Below, in pieces: positions 18,300 through 31,025 of a DNA stretch of 64,000 nucleotides. The notes under the pieces were generated by a model. That model searched no databases. It was not told where the DNA came from and saw only the letters and a list, made by a program, of their open reading frames with translations. The DNA comes from Eleginops maclovinus (taxonomy: Eukaryota > Chordata > Actinopteri > Perciformes > Eleginopidae): assembly GCF_036324505.1 (NCBI RefSeq), contig NC_086370.1, positions 18,130,600-18,194,599 on the forward strand, given 5' to 3'. The position numbers and the translations under genes were made by a program. Numbering within the stretch: position 1 is the stretch's first letter; every line of letters starts with the position of its first letter.

Positions 18300-18440
18300 C
18301 TCAATTCCTGTCCTGAATAACTGCTGTCCTGCAGGTTTTAGTTCCTATCTGAAACTTACAATACCTGCCAAGTGGGACTGATTTATAACAAGGGAGGTAA
18401 AAAGACCTGCAGGACATCTGTTCCCGATAGGAACAATAAC
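18300..18440. repeat. degraded MITE-like inverted repeat
   Basis: The left side (around 18305-18340, with gctgtcctgcaggtttt) is imperfectly repeated in inverted orientation on the right (around 18392-18435, with gacctgcaggacatctgttc). A hairpin with CTGCAGGAC/GTCCTGCAG arms and a short unpaired centre resembles ancient non-autonomous DNA transposons common in fish. Ends and target duplications are not clear, so family and exact limits are uncertain. Confidence 0.45.
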
Positions 18441-19754
18441 TGGAGAAAGGATTTTAACTCTTTGTGTTTGCATTTGCATTCTATTCTATTCTATTTAGAG
18501 ACCACTGTTTCTGAATCGTAAGTCTCCGGATACAGAGCTTTGCTGGGTTTTTGTTACTTTCTGGGGTGTCAGGTGAATGCAAAAATAAACATACTGGATT
18601 GGAATAAGTTGTTTTCTGAACCCTGAGAATCACAGTGGCAGGGATTAATATTTGACAGTGAGGTGTCAGGTATCATGGTGCCCTCTACTGGAGCGCTTAC
18701 ACTAACCAGATCAGTCTGCTTTAATCGTGTTTTTCATCACACCAACCATCCTTCATCAAATGTGTCATTACGACCTGAGACTTACTCTTACTTCCACACA
18801 CTGTGTTCGTTTTTTATCTAAATCAACACTTTCAACTTTGGCTTTGCTTATTAGAGAATGTATGATGTGTTCATGTTCAGTAAAGACTATTTTTTAAATA
18901 ATGAGCCGGCCATATGAGCTGACCCATGAAGCCTTAACTGAGAGAGGTGTCTGATCTATGAGCGTTGCAGAGCTGAAGTGAGAGAGTGAGAGCATTATCT
19001 GTGCACGCTTCTCTTAGCTGTAATTTGTTTGTCGCTGTGGATGTCCTGATTCAGTCAGGGACTTCATGCCGAATGAAGAGAAATGGAGTTTCTTGGCAAT
19101 CTATGTAGAGCAGGACTGACCAGAAACGGTAATGAAGATTTAATCACCACTCAGCCTAACTGAAATCATGAAGCCAATTCATCATAATGTGGCCATTAGC
19201 ATTAACTAGGAAGATACGCACTACTCACAGTGCCATGTGTTTACACACACACAGGAAGAAACAGATACAGTACATACTCTATGCAATTGAGGCCTAAAGC
19301 ATGTTAACACACAAACATGCATTGTACACACTGTTTTGGATCTCAGACACTAAGAGCATGCAGCCAGGCAAACAGAAAGCAGAGGCCAGGGAGCAAACTA
19401 ACATGCGGTGCTTGTATCTCTAAATCATTAGAGGCAGAAGGGGACAGCAAGGCCAGATAATGGGATGCCAAATGCATTCAGTGCTGTTGTTCATTACCTG
19501 GCATGTCTATCTGTGTGTCTGCCCACTACTTGGCAGAACCATTACGGTGAGAAAACAGACACAAATTCATGTAACTCTCCTCCCTGTTTCTCTATAAAAG
19601 AAAGTTTAAATATACATTCATCCACACCATTACATCGTCCTCTGCAATGTAGTAATATAAAATGTCGTGTTGTCAGGTCTGTTTTTTTCTCAAGTGAAGG
19701 GTAACAGTGATTGCATGTCGTCCTTCATCCCCGCGAACCACGTCCACCCCTCAG

Positions 19755-19925
19755 AGCCATCCTCATTTTGTTCCTCTCTCCCCTCTTTTATCTTTTCCTC
19801 TCATCTCATGTCCCATCCTCTCCCCTCTTCTCTTCTTTCCTAACCCTTTTCTCTCCATTTTTTAGCCCTGGTTCCCTCCCTCTCCATCATCGTTTATCTG
19901 CATTCAGTCCATTTTCTCCCCAGCC
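19755..19925 (+). repeat. polypyrimidine (CT-rich) low-complexity tract
   Basis: This is a run dominated by C and T (ctctcccctcttttatc and similar) with few purines. It is purely compositional low complexity within an intron; no function can be assigned. Confidence 0.6.
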
Positions 19926-22148
19926 TGATGGCTCTTAGATGAGGCGTCTTTCTGGTTAGACAATGTAATGAAGACTGAAATACTATTTCCTGGATGGCTA
20001 CTGTGAGTTTTCTCCACCATCGGGGGCTGCAGCAGAGTGATCGATGCTGTTGTTGTTGTTGTTTTGGTTTCCCAGTTTGCTCTTATTGATGTGTCAGCTC
20101 ATCTCTAAGCAGATATTGCTAATGACTTCCAGCTAACACAAAGCTTTTCATACAGAAAAGTATTTCATTTGAATGTAATTGTTTTTCCTAGCCTGTTATC
20201 TTGCATGCATCATGCAGTAGTTAGTTATGTGTCCACATAATGTAGTAGGGCTGGCTTCATAGTAATATTTAAAGTCACATTTTTGGCTGTATTTATACCA
20301 TTCTAGAGTCAAATAATATCATCCTAATGATGTTTTTCAGCCTGATGTTGTGCATAGTGTTGAATGGGAAAGCTCCCTCATTCAGTTGTGTGGTCTCATG
20401 AAAAATACATTTTTCATTGTATAGGGTATATTGCCTCACATGTTATATGACAACATTTCTAAATAGCCTCACCTGTGCTGGAAATAATATATGGCCTGGC
20501 TGTCTGAGACGTGCAACTGTACCATTAACCTTCAAAATAGAAAAAGTGAAAAACCCCCTCAGCGTTAAAAGTTCAAATTAAATATGTCTGTTGCGATGGC
20601 CTCAGTCAGGTATGATGCCATTGTCACTTTAACGTTTTAAATTTAAAGGAAACGGAAATGTGTGCTGCTCACTACATGCATATTTTCTCTGAAGCAGCCG
20701 AAATAATAATTTGCAGCATAAATCTGGCACATCTGGTATCCTGATCCTTGCCAGATTTAAATAATAACACGTCAGAATCTGTGCAAGCATACATGCAGTT
20801 GTGGTTGCCAACACCAGCCCCCATACCAGGTCCATACCCCTGAAACGGAATTTTGCAACCACAAACGGACCAGCGCCTTCTCAAATGAAGATCTGTGGTG
20901 CCATAGGAGTCTTACAGTCACACTTTTGAATGATCTGTCAATTTTTTCTCAATGGCCAATAATCAGCCCTTCAACCAGTGATAGTGGATGGATAGAGGTC
21001 ATATGTGCTCAATTAAATGTTGCGTCAACAGAACTGCAGTTCATAGCTGATGTATTCGTCTTATTGCTCAACCCTAATTCGCTGGCTCATGGAGCTGAAA
21101 TGGCATTACATAGTCTCCAAAGGGTACTTCTCTCTTGCCAACAATAGATCTGTAGGGGGTTATCAGGGCAGTTGATCCATGATTAATTTGTCAGCACTAA
21201 GATTGCCAGCTTTTTTAAAACTAACTTTCTTGCTCCCACAGTTTTTTTAAACCTCCCCTGCCTGCTTGGATTTTCACCTGCGGGAAGATAAAGAAAAGCG
21301 CTGTGAGGCAACAGCTAGTATTTTACATGCCAAAATATTCCATTTTTTGCACCGTTGTATAACAATGCCATATTTCTATTTCCAATTTAGCAGTGTAGAA
21401 AACAGTATTTGTCTATTTGATTTATTTCACTGCAGACAATTGAAAGACAGAATAATTGTGCTACCTGGTAAACCTGCAGTATATTGAACTGTAATTAAGT
21501 TTGAATTGCCTTTTCTCACAGTCACATTCAAAGGAAAGCATTTAAGTGGCAGAAACCACTTGTGGTTGTTCCTACCGAAAGTAAATCCTCTTGTGAGTCT
21601 CAAGTAAAAGGATCAAAAGTGCACAGTACTTTTCCATGGCGTGATGTATTCTCTTTTGTGATCCAATCCATCATGAACACAGTTGAACAAATGTTACCCA
21701 CCCTATCGTCAAGTCAAAATGCACTTCACATACGGTACTTGCTCTTTGTTCCTCTGACTTTACGAGGTGAAGTAAAAACATTCAGTTTATAGGTGGATCT
21801 GAGTCGAATTCAAAATCAATAATTCACTTATTTATGATAACTGGCAAGTTTGCCTCCATGTGTCAGAGTCATGTGTATGATCACTTCAGTTCAGCACTCT
21901 TTCTGAAGCCGAGAGCTACAGCTCTCTTTCTGTTTGTCCGTATTCTCTTTTTCACGTCTTGCATGCAGTCTTTTTTAATCAATATCATAATGAATGCAGT
22001 TCAATGTGATCAGGGAAAGCTTTAATTGTGTTGGTTACACATTTCTTTATGTGTTTTCAAACAAGGGGCTAACTCTTTGTTTCCTTTCCTTCTCTCTCAT
22101 GTTCTGATTTTATTCAGTGGTTTGAAGTGAATCCTGCCTCATGTTTCA

Positions 22149-22452
22149 GGATGGATGGATGGATGGATGGAATGGATGGATGGATGGATGGATGGATGGA
22201 TGGATGGATGGATGGATGGATGGATGGATGGATGGATGGATGGATGGATGGAATGGATGGGTGGGTGGATGGATGGATGGATGGATGGATGGATGGATGG
22301 ATGGATGGATGGATGGGTGGATGGATGGATGGATGGATGGATGGATGGATGGATGGATGGATGGATGGATGGATGGATGGATGGATGGATGGATGGATGG
22401 ATGGATGGATGGATGGATGGATGGATGGATGGATGGATGGATGGATGGATGG
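22149..22452. repeat. (ATGG)n tetranucleotide array, about 304 bp
   Basis: About 75 tandem copies of ATGG with a few interruptions: two GGAATGG steps near 22170 and 22250, and GTGGG variants near 22260 and 22316. Because 4 is not a multiple of 3, every frame reads a MDGW/HPSI-type repeat on both strands without stops, which produces several spurious open frames. Such arrays are highly length-polymorphic. Intronic, within grid1. Confidence 0.97.
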
Positions 22453-25400
22453 GCTACTATCTGCATAAGCTATGCTTTCTGCCCTCCCACTTTTATTAAT
22501 TTTGTTTGTCGGATTCATGAATTGTCTGTACCAAAAGTAGAATAAAAAAACGTGCATAGGTGGTAAATAAGGCAGGCGATTAAAATGTGATATACACACA
22601 GTTCAAAACATGCAGTACACATTTAGTACAAGGTTGCACAGTCTTTTCATCAGTGTCAGACAAAGGCACGTGGGTCAATAAGAAGCTCAGTAGCATGATG
22701 GGCTTGTCAATATGTAAGCACCTGAGGCACCAAACTAGCAGAGGAATAATACAAAAAAAAAGAATAGCAGCTACTCGAGAAAACTGTGGATGGGTTTTCA
22801 TAATGATGAGGCTTCAATGGTTCCCTGAAAGGGAACAGAGTTCTATCTGTACGATTTTTAGGAGATACTGTAATTGAGGCGCTAGGAATCCTGGACCATT
22901 TGACTCCCTTTGTCATTTCTAAGTGGTCATTGGCATTTGCTCAGCTCCATTACAGATGATCATTTTATGGCATTGAGAATTGTAGACATTAACTTAATGG
23001 CAGTCCTGATATTTTTGCAACTTTCAAACTGGAAATATTATAAAACCTCATTAGTTAGATATTCTCTATTGTGCTGTGGGATACAAAAATGCATATTTGA
23101 TAAAGCAGAAACAACTGGATGTTTTAGTCTCACTTACGATAGGTGTACTCTTGGTGACTGATTGCTATGCATATTTATACAAACATTATTTTAAACCTAA
23201 ATCATCAAAAACCTGACACTTCAAAAAGAAAGAAGCAGGGAAAAAAATATTTGTAAGTGATTTGGCGTGTTTCTTACATGTATCGTTGTATAAGATACAT
23301 CCATCCTCAGTAAAAGTATGAATCATGCCCATGCCCTTGAAAGTCTGGTAAGTAAAGATCACAGTGTCCAGTGAAGTGTTACTCGTTCATATGTAGGTGG
23401 CTCTGCTGTATGTATTGTTTGTGACCTTCCGGGTAGCGTGCTGCTGTGCAAGGCTCTGTGAAGTAGAAGTGTTCCTCTTTAGTGTTCTTCAGTTTACAGA
23501 GCGGAGATTGTTTTTTCACTGCGGACGAAGTTGCTCATGGAGAAAATAGTCCCCCCCGCAGACTGACATTTTGCCCCATGCGCACACACATGCGAACCAC
23601 TGTCGCTTTACACAGTCTCATTTCTCCGCATACACCTGATGAACATGTAGACAGGCTGTTACAACTGGATTACTTTCTACAGAGAATCAAAGTAGTTTTC
23701 CGTGCAAATTGAAGGGCAGCTTTAAGGTGCACAAAGGGATGTAAATGCATTTGGCGTAACCTTATTTTATGTTTACAATGAACAGCTCCACGACTTACTG
23801 ATCTTCATATTGTTGACATACACAGTGCTTAGATAACTAGCCCCTTTGAAGCTGCATTTTTTGAGTGACATCATTATTCAGGAAAACGTATAGACACCCA
23901 CACAAGGTTATAAATATGATTAAGTAGCAGACTGCAGTGTGGTTACACAACAACAAAGCAGTATATCTCTTTAGTCTGAGTGTTTGGAGGACCACATGCT
24001 CTGCAGATGGTTTGTGAACAGCAAAAGAGATAAATAATAGTGAAGTTTTTCCCTCTTATGATTCCATTTCTTTCACAGTTGAAATCCTTTGTTTCTGCTT
24101 TGTGTGTCTGTAGTAATTGTTGTTTCCTGTTGATTGTATGATTGTTTGCCTTTGCCAATGGTTACAGAGATTTGAGTTTGTTTATTTAGTTTTCTCATCA
24201 ATATCCCCTTCAGCCAAACGGAACATCACAAGAATACAAAATCTTCTTTAAAACAACAAAAAAGACAATCTGCTCAGTTTTGTGGCTCAGATATTTCTGC
24301 TCAAACCAAAATACCATGGCCAAATCGGGTGACAGAGCAAAGTAACCTGAACATTTCAAGAAGCAAGAGATCAAAGTTAAGTGCTGGACTTGTGATGGGA
24401 TCATGAAGCTTTGACATATCTCTATTGCTGCTTACATTTTTGATCTCTGTTACCTTTTTCTACTTAATATTAAATAAAATGTCAAGTCTGTCTTCGCATT
24501 TTGTATAAAGCCTTCCCTCTCTGATGAAAGGGAGTAATATTAACTGCCAATTCAGATTCAGCTAGGTGTAATTATGTCAACATGAGACACAGAAATCTGT
24601 TTATTGGACCCAAGTTGTGATAGTGTGGCAGCAATAATACAGTGGTAGTTATACAGATGTATACTTTCTAAATGGTTATATTGAAATAAATGATGCTATA
24701 TTTAGTTACTGGAATAGAAATGACAGGTAACACGTCACCAAAAATGAATTGCAATACATCAATCTATTCAGAAGACCACCATGATCCAGAATTCTAATCT
24801 CAATACCAACAAAATATCAATTCCTCACTTCAAATTGAGTTATCTGAATCAAAAAAAGCTATTTGCATTTATATATTTCATTAAGTATCTGTTGTTATGG
24901 GGTGCAGTGTGTATATATGGGAACATCTTCTGTAAGGGGCTCCTGTAGATGAGGCATGTGTGCTGCAGGCTGAGGGGGGCTGTGGCCAGAGTGTCTGTTG
25001 TTTGGCCCGGAGCCACCATTCTTGTCCTGTCAGCTCAAATCTCATTGACCACTCCAAATGATTTGTCGAATCCTTGAGAATCCTTGTCCTGCTTGCAGCA
25101 CTGATTAAGAATTTAACAAACATTGGCTTCACAACTTCAGACATGGCTCAAAACACTGACAGTGTGGAAAGAGAGTTTTAAAGAAGGACTGTTCAAGAAC
25201 AATAAACTCAAACTGCTGCTTGATTTCTTTTTTTTGTTTTTTAGTCTGAAGTTTTAGGATTAGCATGATGTATTTAAAGTCCTCATCATTATCGTTGTAC
25301 TTGTGCTCCTTCCTCTCATCATCACCACCTCCATCTTTAGGATTAATGGTTGATTATACTGTTGTTTGATACAAAGATTGACAATACATTGAAGCATTCA

Positions 25401-25654
25401 TTGGCGGGCTGGAATCAGGGGTCCTCATCGCATACTAATGGCCAGTGCTTGTTGTCTTGGTAACTAGCTCAGATGTTGACACACATCAGCAATGACTGTC
25501 ACACAGCATGGAAGAAATAGTCTTAACTTACTTATATTCCCCTTGCCGTTTTACTGCAATTAAACGTTTATTTGTCACCTTTTTGTCTCTCAGGGAACAG
25601 CACCGTTTAATCCATTTTCTCTCATCTATCTGACTTTTCTTTCCTCCCTATTAG

Positions 25655-25756
25655 CTGGCGTCTTGGGACTCCACTCGTGGTATGAATGGTAGCCTGAAGG
25701 AGAATCGTATCGAGAGCGGTATGCAAGGAGTAACGCTGAAGATTGTAACATTACTG
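25655..25756 (+). CDS. grid1: grid1 exon 5 in window: linker and start of ligand-binding S1
   Basis: This 102-bp phase-0 exon has acceptor ctccctattag and donor gtaagt. It encodes 34 residues: LASWDSTRGMNGSLKENR, then the segment ending VTLKIVTLL. It links the amino-terminal domain to the first strand of the ligand-binding domain; the WDS..G.NGSL pattern is typical of GluD1. It joins in frame to EEPFVMV of the next exon. Confidence 0.93.
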
Positions 25757-27100
25757 GTAAGTTGTGGGAGTACACTGAATATTTTAACACTTGACCTGAG
25801 TAGGCATATATATGAGCAAGAAACAAACACCCAAGAACAAACATCCAACACATCTAATAGGCAGTTCTTTACACCCACAGATTAAGTGAAGCTTCTCTGT
25901 GAAATACACACTGAATTAATCATAATACTGTCAATGTTACTTTAATTACTAATGAATTCATCTTGATTAATACTATTAAGTACTTTGCCTTTTTATTATT
26001 AGCCAGTGTTAATGGCACGAAAAATTCCCTGCAGATTGTTTACAATAAATAATGAGTTTGCAATATAAGCATAAAGCAGAACAGAGATTCTTACAAAACA
26101 TGGGGATTCATTAATGATGTCCTGCTTCTTATAATAAAAGAACTGATCCTTTCTTACCTCAGTTTAGTTGGAAACAGGTTCTTCCATTTGATAATTTACT
26201 GTGATAAAGAAGGTGCTTAGTTCCACCTGATTGTATGAGTTGTTATCAAAGTTAGGTGGAGGACCAATAAGGACAATACTGGAAATTGCAGACCTCTTAT
26301 CTACTTCACACTGTTGTTATTCACTTAGGAGTTTTAGGTCACCTTTTCCATCTTGTCCTGTGAATCTAGAGGAACAGAAGGCCGTTAAAATCAATCCTAT
26401 AGAGCAGCAGTGTTTCTTCAACTATCTTTACCAATTCTAGCAGAGGCAGTCACTTCCCTCCCTCTCTTTTAGTTTTTCCTCTTCTTCACACATCATTTGC
26501 CTGCACCGTATTTATTCACATACGTTCTGCTCAGTTCTCCACTGGCAGTGTCACTTAATCAAGTCATTTGCCCCTGCCCACTTTAACCCCCCCCCCCCCC
26601 CCCCTCTTTCTATGTCCCTCTCCTCTGTCTTCTTCAGCTCTCCTTACTCCTCCTTCACCCTTTTAATTCTGCCTTGACACTTTAAACCATAAAGAAGAAT
26701 CATGGCTGTGTGCAATGTATTTAAAATGGCAATTTCCACACTGATGAACCATAGCAGTTGCCATGGCGCCATGTGTTACAGGTCAATGGTTGCTGAGGAA
26801 ACTATTTTTATTAAGATGAAGTTTAACTTAGATCACCTCAGAAGCTGTTCATAAAGGTGTCACCCTAAAGTTCTTAAGATGACTGAATGTGTCCTCGCTT
26901 CGGTCGCCAAACTGGCCCCGAGGAGATTATGGTGCATCTTGATAAATGACGTGCCTGTGATGAAGTGCACATACTCTACTCTTTTCCAAAGTTTGAGGAT
27001 AAATCGCATGCTTAGAGAGAATTCCTCACACACTCACATTCCTCAGCATTATCCTTGTCAGTAATGTCTTCTACAAAAGGCACAATTTCCGTTCAAACAG
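25757..27100 (+). other. grid1 intron (1.3 kb)
   Basis: Apart from an uninterrupted run of 18 C residues at 26587-26604, no feature was recognised. Confidence 0.8.
26587..26604 (+). repeat. poly(C) homopolymer, 18 bp
   Basis: An uninterrupted run of 18 C residues. Such runs are prone to slippage and to sequencing error; the neighbouring sequence is also pyrimidine-rich. Confidence 0.95.
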
Positions 27101-27298
27101 GAAGAGCCTTTTGTGATGGTGGGAGAGAATATTCTGGGCCAACCCAAGAGATACAAAGGATTCTCCATTGATGTCCTGGACGCCCTAGCAAAGATACTGG
27201 GCTTCAAGTATGACATCTACCAAGTGGGAGATGGGAAGTACGGCTCGGTGCTCCCTAATGGTTCCTGGAATGGCATGATTGGAGAACTCATTGGCAAG
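27101..27298 (+). CDS. grid1: grid1 exon 6 in window: ligand-binding domain S1
   Basis: This 198-bp phase-0 exon has acceptor gttcaaacag and a non-consensus donor gtcggg. Its 66 residues begin [18 protein letters not shown], continue [17 protein letters not shown], and end [12 protein letters not shown]. This is the S1 lobe of the ligand-binding domain; the [10 protein letters not shown] form separates delta-1 from delta-2 (GKPKKYQGFS). The reading frame continues past the donor for a further 38 codons without homology. The weak donor is notable, but the next exon resumes the family sequence exactly. Confidence 0.97.
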
Positions 27299-28407
27299 GT
27301 CGGGGTGTTTTCTTTATATCTGTGTCAATCAATTTCCAGATTTCAGTCCAAATCATTTTTTTCTGGGAGTCAGGCCACATTGTCTTGTTTTGAAATAGTG
27401 TCCAAATTATAAGGCTCAGTGGAAGGGGAAAAGATTAGAAAAACATTGCAGTGGCCAACTGCACATCCGTTTTCTCCTGTGGGTGACATCACACATCAAT
27501 TTATCTGGGTCTGATTCCTGCAATTCAGACACTCAGAAAGTTTGAGACTATGATTAAAGCTGTTGTGGGTCATAATGAAAATGGGAACTCAACTCCCTAA
27601 GATGGAAATACAAGTTTAGATGTTTTTTAGACATAATTATATCAATCTCAGATTTATGTACTTTATCTAATGTACAGTGATATCTTCACAAAGGCCATTT
27701 AATTAACTTTTCTGTTAGAGACTGAGGACATTGTACACTCTCAGACTTAACTTGCACATAAAAGATCCAGAAAATGCAGAACGGTGAAAAAATGTGGACC
27801 TAATTCCAAGATTAAAAAGAAAGCACTCCATTATTAAAACCTTCACGTAGGCCAAATGATCTCCATAGTTATTAGGTTCAAAGTCAACAACGTACCGAGT
27901 AGATGACAGAATGATGATGAAAGATCATTGTGTCAAAAAATCAGAAGGTTTCCTCCTGCTGAGAGCATGAATGTGCACAGAGACAGTGCCTGTCTGTGTC
28001 TGACAGAGAGAGATAAATGCATTTTAAAATTGAAAATGTGGACTGATAGTGATTCTCGAGTCAAAGTATTAACCACCCAAAGGTTACTTCCTTTTGGGAA
28101 TAAAAACACATTCTTTCAATTTGATAATCAGAAATGGTGGCTTGATGAATATTCAGTGAAAATGACAGAGAATAAAGGTTAGTTTCTGTTAGAGGAACGA
28201 GTTAAGCTGGATGGAAGCTTATTTATAAACTGAAAAGCAAGCAAGATGAATACACAAGAGTAGGGCCACAGGGTCACCAGAGTCTCTTTCTCTAGGGAGC
28301 TTTTAAACTCAATAGTGAGAAAACACGAACCCCTCTTCGTCTTAAATATATTTTGTGTTTTTGAAATAAACTTCAAGTTACTAAAGCATGTGACCCTCTA
28401 TCCACAG
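27299..28407 (+). other. grid1 intron (1.1 kb)
   Basis: AT-rich intron; no exon or repeat recognised. Confidence 0.85.
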
Positions 28408-28742
28408 AGAGCTGATTTGGCCATCTCAGCCATAACCATCACCCCGGAGCGTGAGAGCGTCGTAGATTTCAGCAAGCGCTACCTGGACTATTCAGTGGGA
28501 ATCCTGATGCGCAAGTCAGAGGAAAAGATCAACATTTTCTCTTTGCTGGCACCATTTGACTTGGCAGTGTGGGCTTGCATTGCTGCAGCCATCCCTGTGG
28601 TGGGCATCATGATCTTCCTGCTCAGGCGCATCCAGGCAGTGCGCTGCCAGAACACTGCAGGAGGACCCCCGCAACCTTCTGTCTCCACATCACTGCAGAG
28701 CGCCATCTGGATTGTCTACGGTGCCTTTGTGCAACAGGGTGG
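28408..28742 (+). CDS. grid1: grid1 exon 7 in window: S1 end, M1 and pore loop M2
   Basis: This exon encodes 111 codons plus two bases (335 bp) with acceptor ctctatccacag. It begins [18 protein letters not shown]; the arginine of TPERE is the conserved ligand-contacting arginine of iGluR S1. The membrane segment M1 ([19 protein letters not shown] then IMIFLL) follows, then a loop and the re-entrant M2 segment [15 protein letters not shown]. The donor chosen is gtgata at 28743, which keeps the family QQGG. An alternative donor (gtgggt, 28739) paired with the alternative acceptor at 30887 would also keep frame and length but give QQGS. Confidence 0.95.
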
Positions 28743-30890
28743 GTGATATAACTTTAGTATGGACACAAAATCCACGGACAGCATTCACCAATCGTTAACA
28801 TCGTCATATATTGGTGGGTCAAGCTTAGGCAGGGTTTCATTCTCCCAAAACCTCTTACTAGTAAACATTTGTGTCACTTCTGAATGAATGAAAGCCTGCA
28901 TGCTGTTGAAGTCCATCAGTACAATGTCTGGTATCATGCACTAGCCATGTTGTTGTTAAATAGTCAAATCTAATTTTAGGCAGAAAAACAAAGACACTTT
29001 TTTTATAAACTACCTCAAGGGATTAAGAAAATAAAATTCAAAACAAAAAGGAGTCCAATCAATGAAAATGCACACGTGGACATCAGTATACAACAAATGC
29101 TGATTCAGTCATGAGTCAGTTTGAGGCACATGGCCCACCATAGCATTTTCTAAAGGTGCCCTTGTCAATGAGACATCCCATCTTTAGGTCTGGTGGTGAT
29201 CCAGGTATGTCCAGTTTGGATAAATGACTACTTCAGCAAGTGATGTTAAAGCCTGAACAGCATCTATCAAAGTCTGGCACGCTGCCTGTGAGCCGTTTTT
29301 AACCCAACACCCACTATATTTCAAGAGAAGCTAAATTCCATGTCTTCTATCTTCCTCTTTTTTTTTTTCTCCTTGTTTCTGGCTCGCATTCCAAAGTCGT
29401 CACTTTTCATTTCAATCAAGTGGATTGCATTTTTTTCCTTGGTGTGACGTAGGTCGTTTTGATATGGATCTGACTGCTGATGCATATTGTGGCACTGTCA
29501 GAGAGCCTATACTTGGCAACCGTGTCCCCCGAATGATTTCATAATGATATGCCAACACTTGGCTGCGTTGTGTTGCATGTTCATGCAGATTAAACCGTCC
29601 ACCCACAGACACTTTCATTGCTTTTTCAAACTGGGTCTGCCATTCTTTTGTTCTTTACGAAGGTCAGGGACAGGTAAGAAATATTTCTAAAGCTGTCTAG
29701 GAGAACTGATGAAAGTAACACTTTTTTCATTTTGATCACAGAGGTAAATCAATGTTCTGCAGAAAAAAGAGACCGCACCACAGAGGACGGCGGCAGTAGC
29801 GTAGGATCAAGTAAAGTTTGAAGATGCACATTTCCATGACCTTAAGAAATCAGTCAAAGCCATGTGTAATAAAAATGACTGATGCTGGAGTGCTTTGCAT
29901 CTGACAAGGCCTTCAGTTTTTCCCCCAAACTGTCCTTAGGGCGCAGCTGTGTTGATTGTGACACTTTCTGACAAATATGTTTTCATTACATTTCACACTC
30001 CTCGATCTCTCAGATGACATTTCTATAGCTTTACTCTTCAAAATTAGAATATGTGCTGACATTTTTCTCATGCACCTCATAAGCTGTTGGATATTTGTAG
30101 AAGAAGAGTCAATATGACAGAGAAAGAAAGTGAAGATAGAAAGCTAATGTGACGAACCCATCTTCTTCCCAAGGAAAACAAGGATGGGCAAAGGGATTAA
30201 AGCCAAGAAGGAGAGACCATTAAAAAGACAATGAAGATTAATAAGTACTACACCCTTACATAAAATTGGTTTTGGATGTGTAATAGAATAACAAAAAGTT
30301 TGCAGAAACATTCCAGAGCTCTTGGGGAAATAAGTGATGAAAACTTACAGAAATTGCACAAAATCATCAACTGCTCCAGTGTTATTTAAATATGAGTATT
30401 ATGAGAAATAAATACATTAGCTTTAACATAGAATGGCTGGTACCTTAAAGGCAATATTAAATGTATTTAATAATAGGCCATATTTTTTTAAACCTTAACA
30501 AAAACGCAAAGGTTGATGTGTGTTTTCTCAATGAGTTGACTTGTTTGAAATAAACATAGTCTTTCAAAACATAAGGCATTAAGATGTTAAACCTTCTGTT
30601 TCTTGGCCCGCTCATAATATAGGAATTAACTAAAACAATACAATTATTCCAGAAGACCTTGATAATAGTAATAACGCACGCCTACACGTTTTGGCAGCAA
30701 TAGAACTTACTCGCTTTGACATCAGATTCATAACTTGTACTAATGTGTTGCTGAAATGGGATTGCGTTTCAACGAATGTACAATTCTGTGCAGTACACAG
30801 TAAGGCTAATGATGATTATGATTATGACCATGTGTGTGTCTGCTTTTAGTTAATATACCCATGTGTTTATATTTGGTTTTCCACAGGCAG
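28743..30890 (+). other. grid1 intron (2.1 kb)
   Basis: AT-rich intron without recognisable exon or repeat. Its end carries two tandem acceptors (cacag at 30886, gcag at 30890). Confidence 0.8.
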
Positions 30891-31025
30891 TGACTCCATC
30901 CTGGGATCTGTGGCTCTGCGTATCGTCATGGGCAGCTGGTGGCTCTTCACCCTGATTGTCTGTTCGTCCTACACAGCTAACCTGGCGGCCTACCTCACCG
31001 TGTCACGCATGGACAACGCTGTCCG
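30891..31025 (+). CDS. grid1: grid1 exon 8 in window: M3 channel helix
   Basis: This is a 135-bp exon with entry phase 2 and exit phase 2; acceptor ccacaggcag, donor gtaaga. After completing a glycine codon it encodes [17 protein letters not shown], then [20 protein letters not shown] and SRMDNAV. It contains M3 with the iGluR signature SYTANLAA, the bundle-crossing gate helix. The residue after the signature is tyrosine (TAC, 30991-30993), where iGluRs almost always have phenylalanine. Confidence 0.95.

Larger units (their letters stand above)
17723..25654 (+). other. grid1 intron (about 7.9 kb) with tandem array and degraded MITE
   Basis: No exon was recognised. The intron carries a degraded MITE-like inverted repeat (about 18300-18440), a polypyrimidine-rich tract (about 19755-19925) and a long ATGG tetranucleotide array (22149-22452), listed separately. 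Open frames within the ATGG array are repeat artefacts. Confidence 0.8.

Noticed and set aside
22114..22599. Long open frames (up to 161 codons) over the ATGG array on both strands
   Set aside because: They are stop-free only because of the tetranucleotide repeat; no unique coding sequence or start context supports a protein.
23482..23712. 76-codon frame with somewhat balanced composition
   Set aside because: No recognisable domain or splice-site structure tying it to grid1; possibly an unidentified repeat but not supportable.
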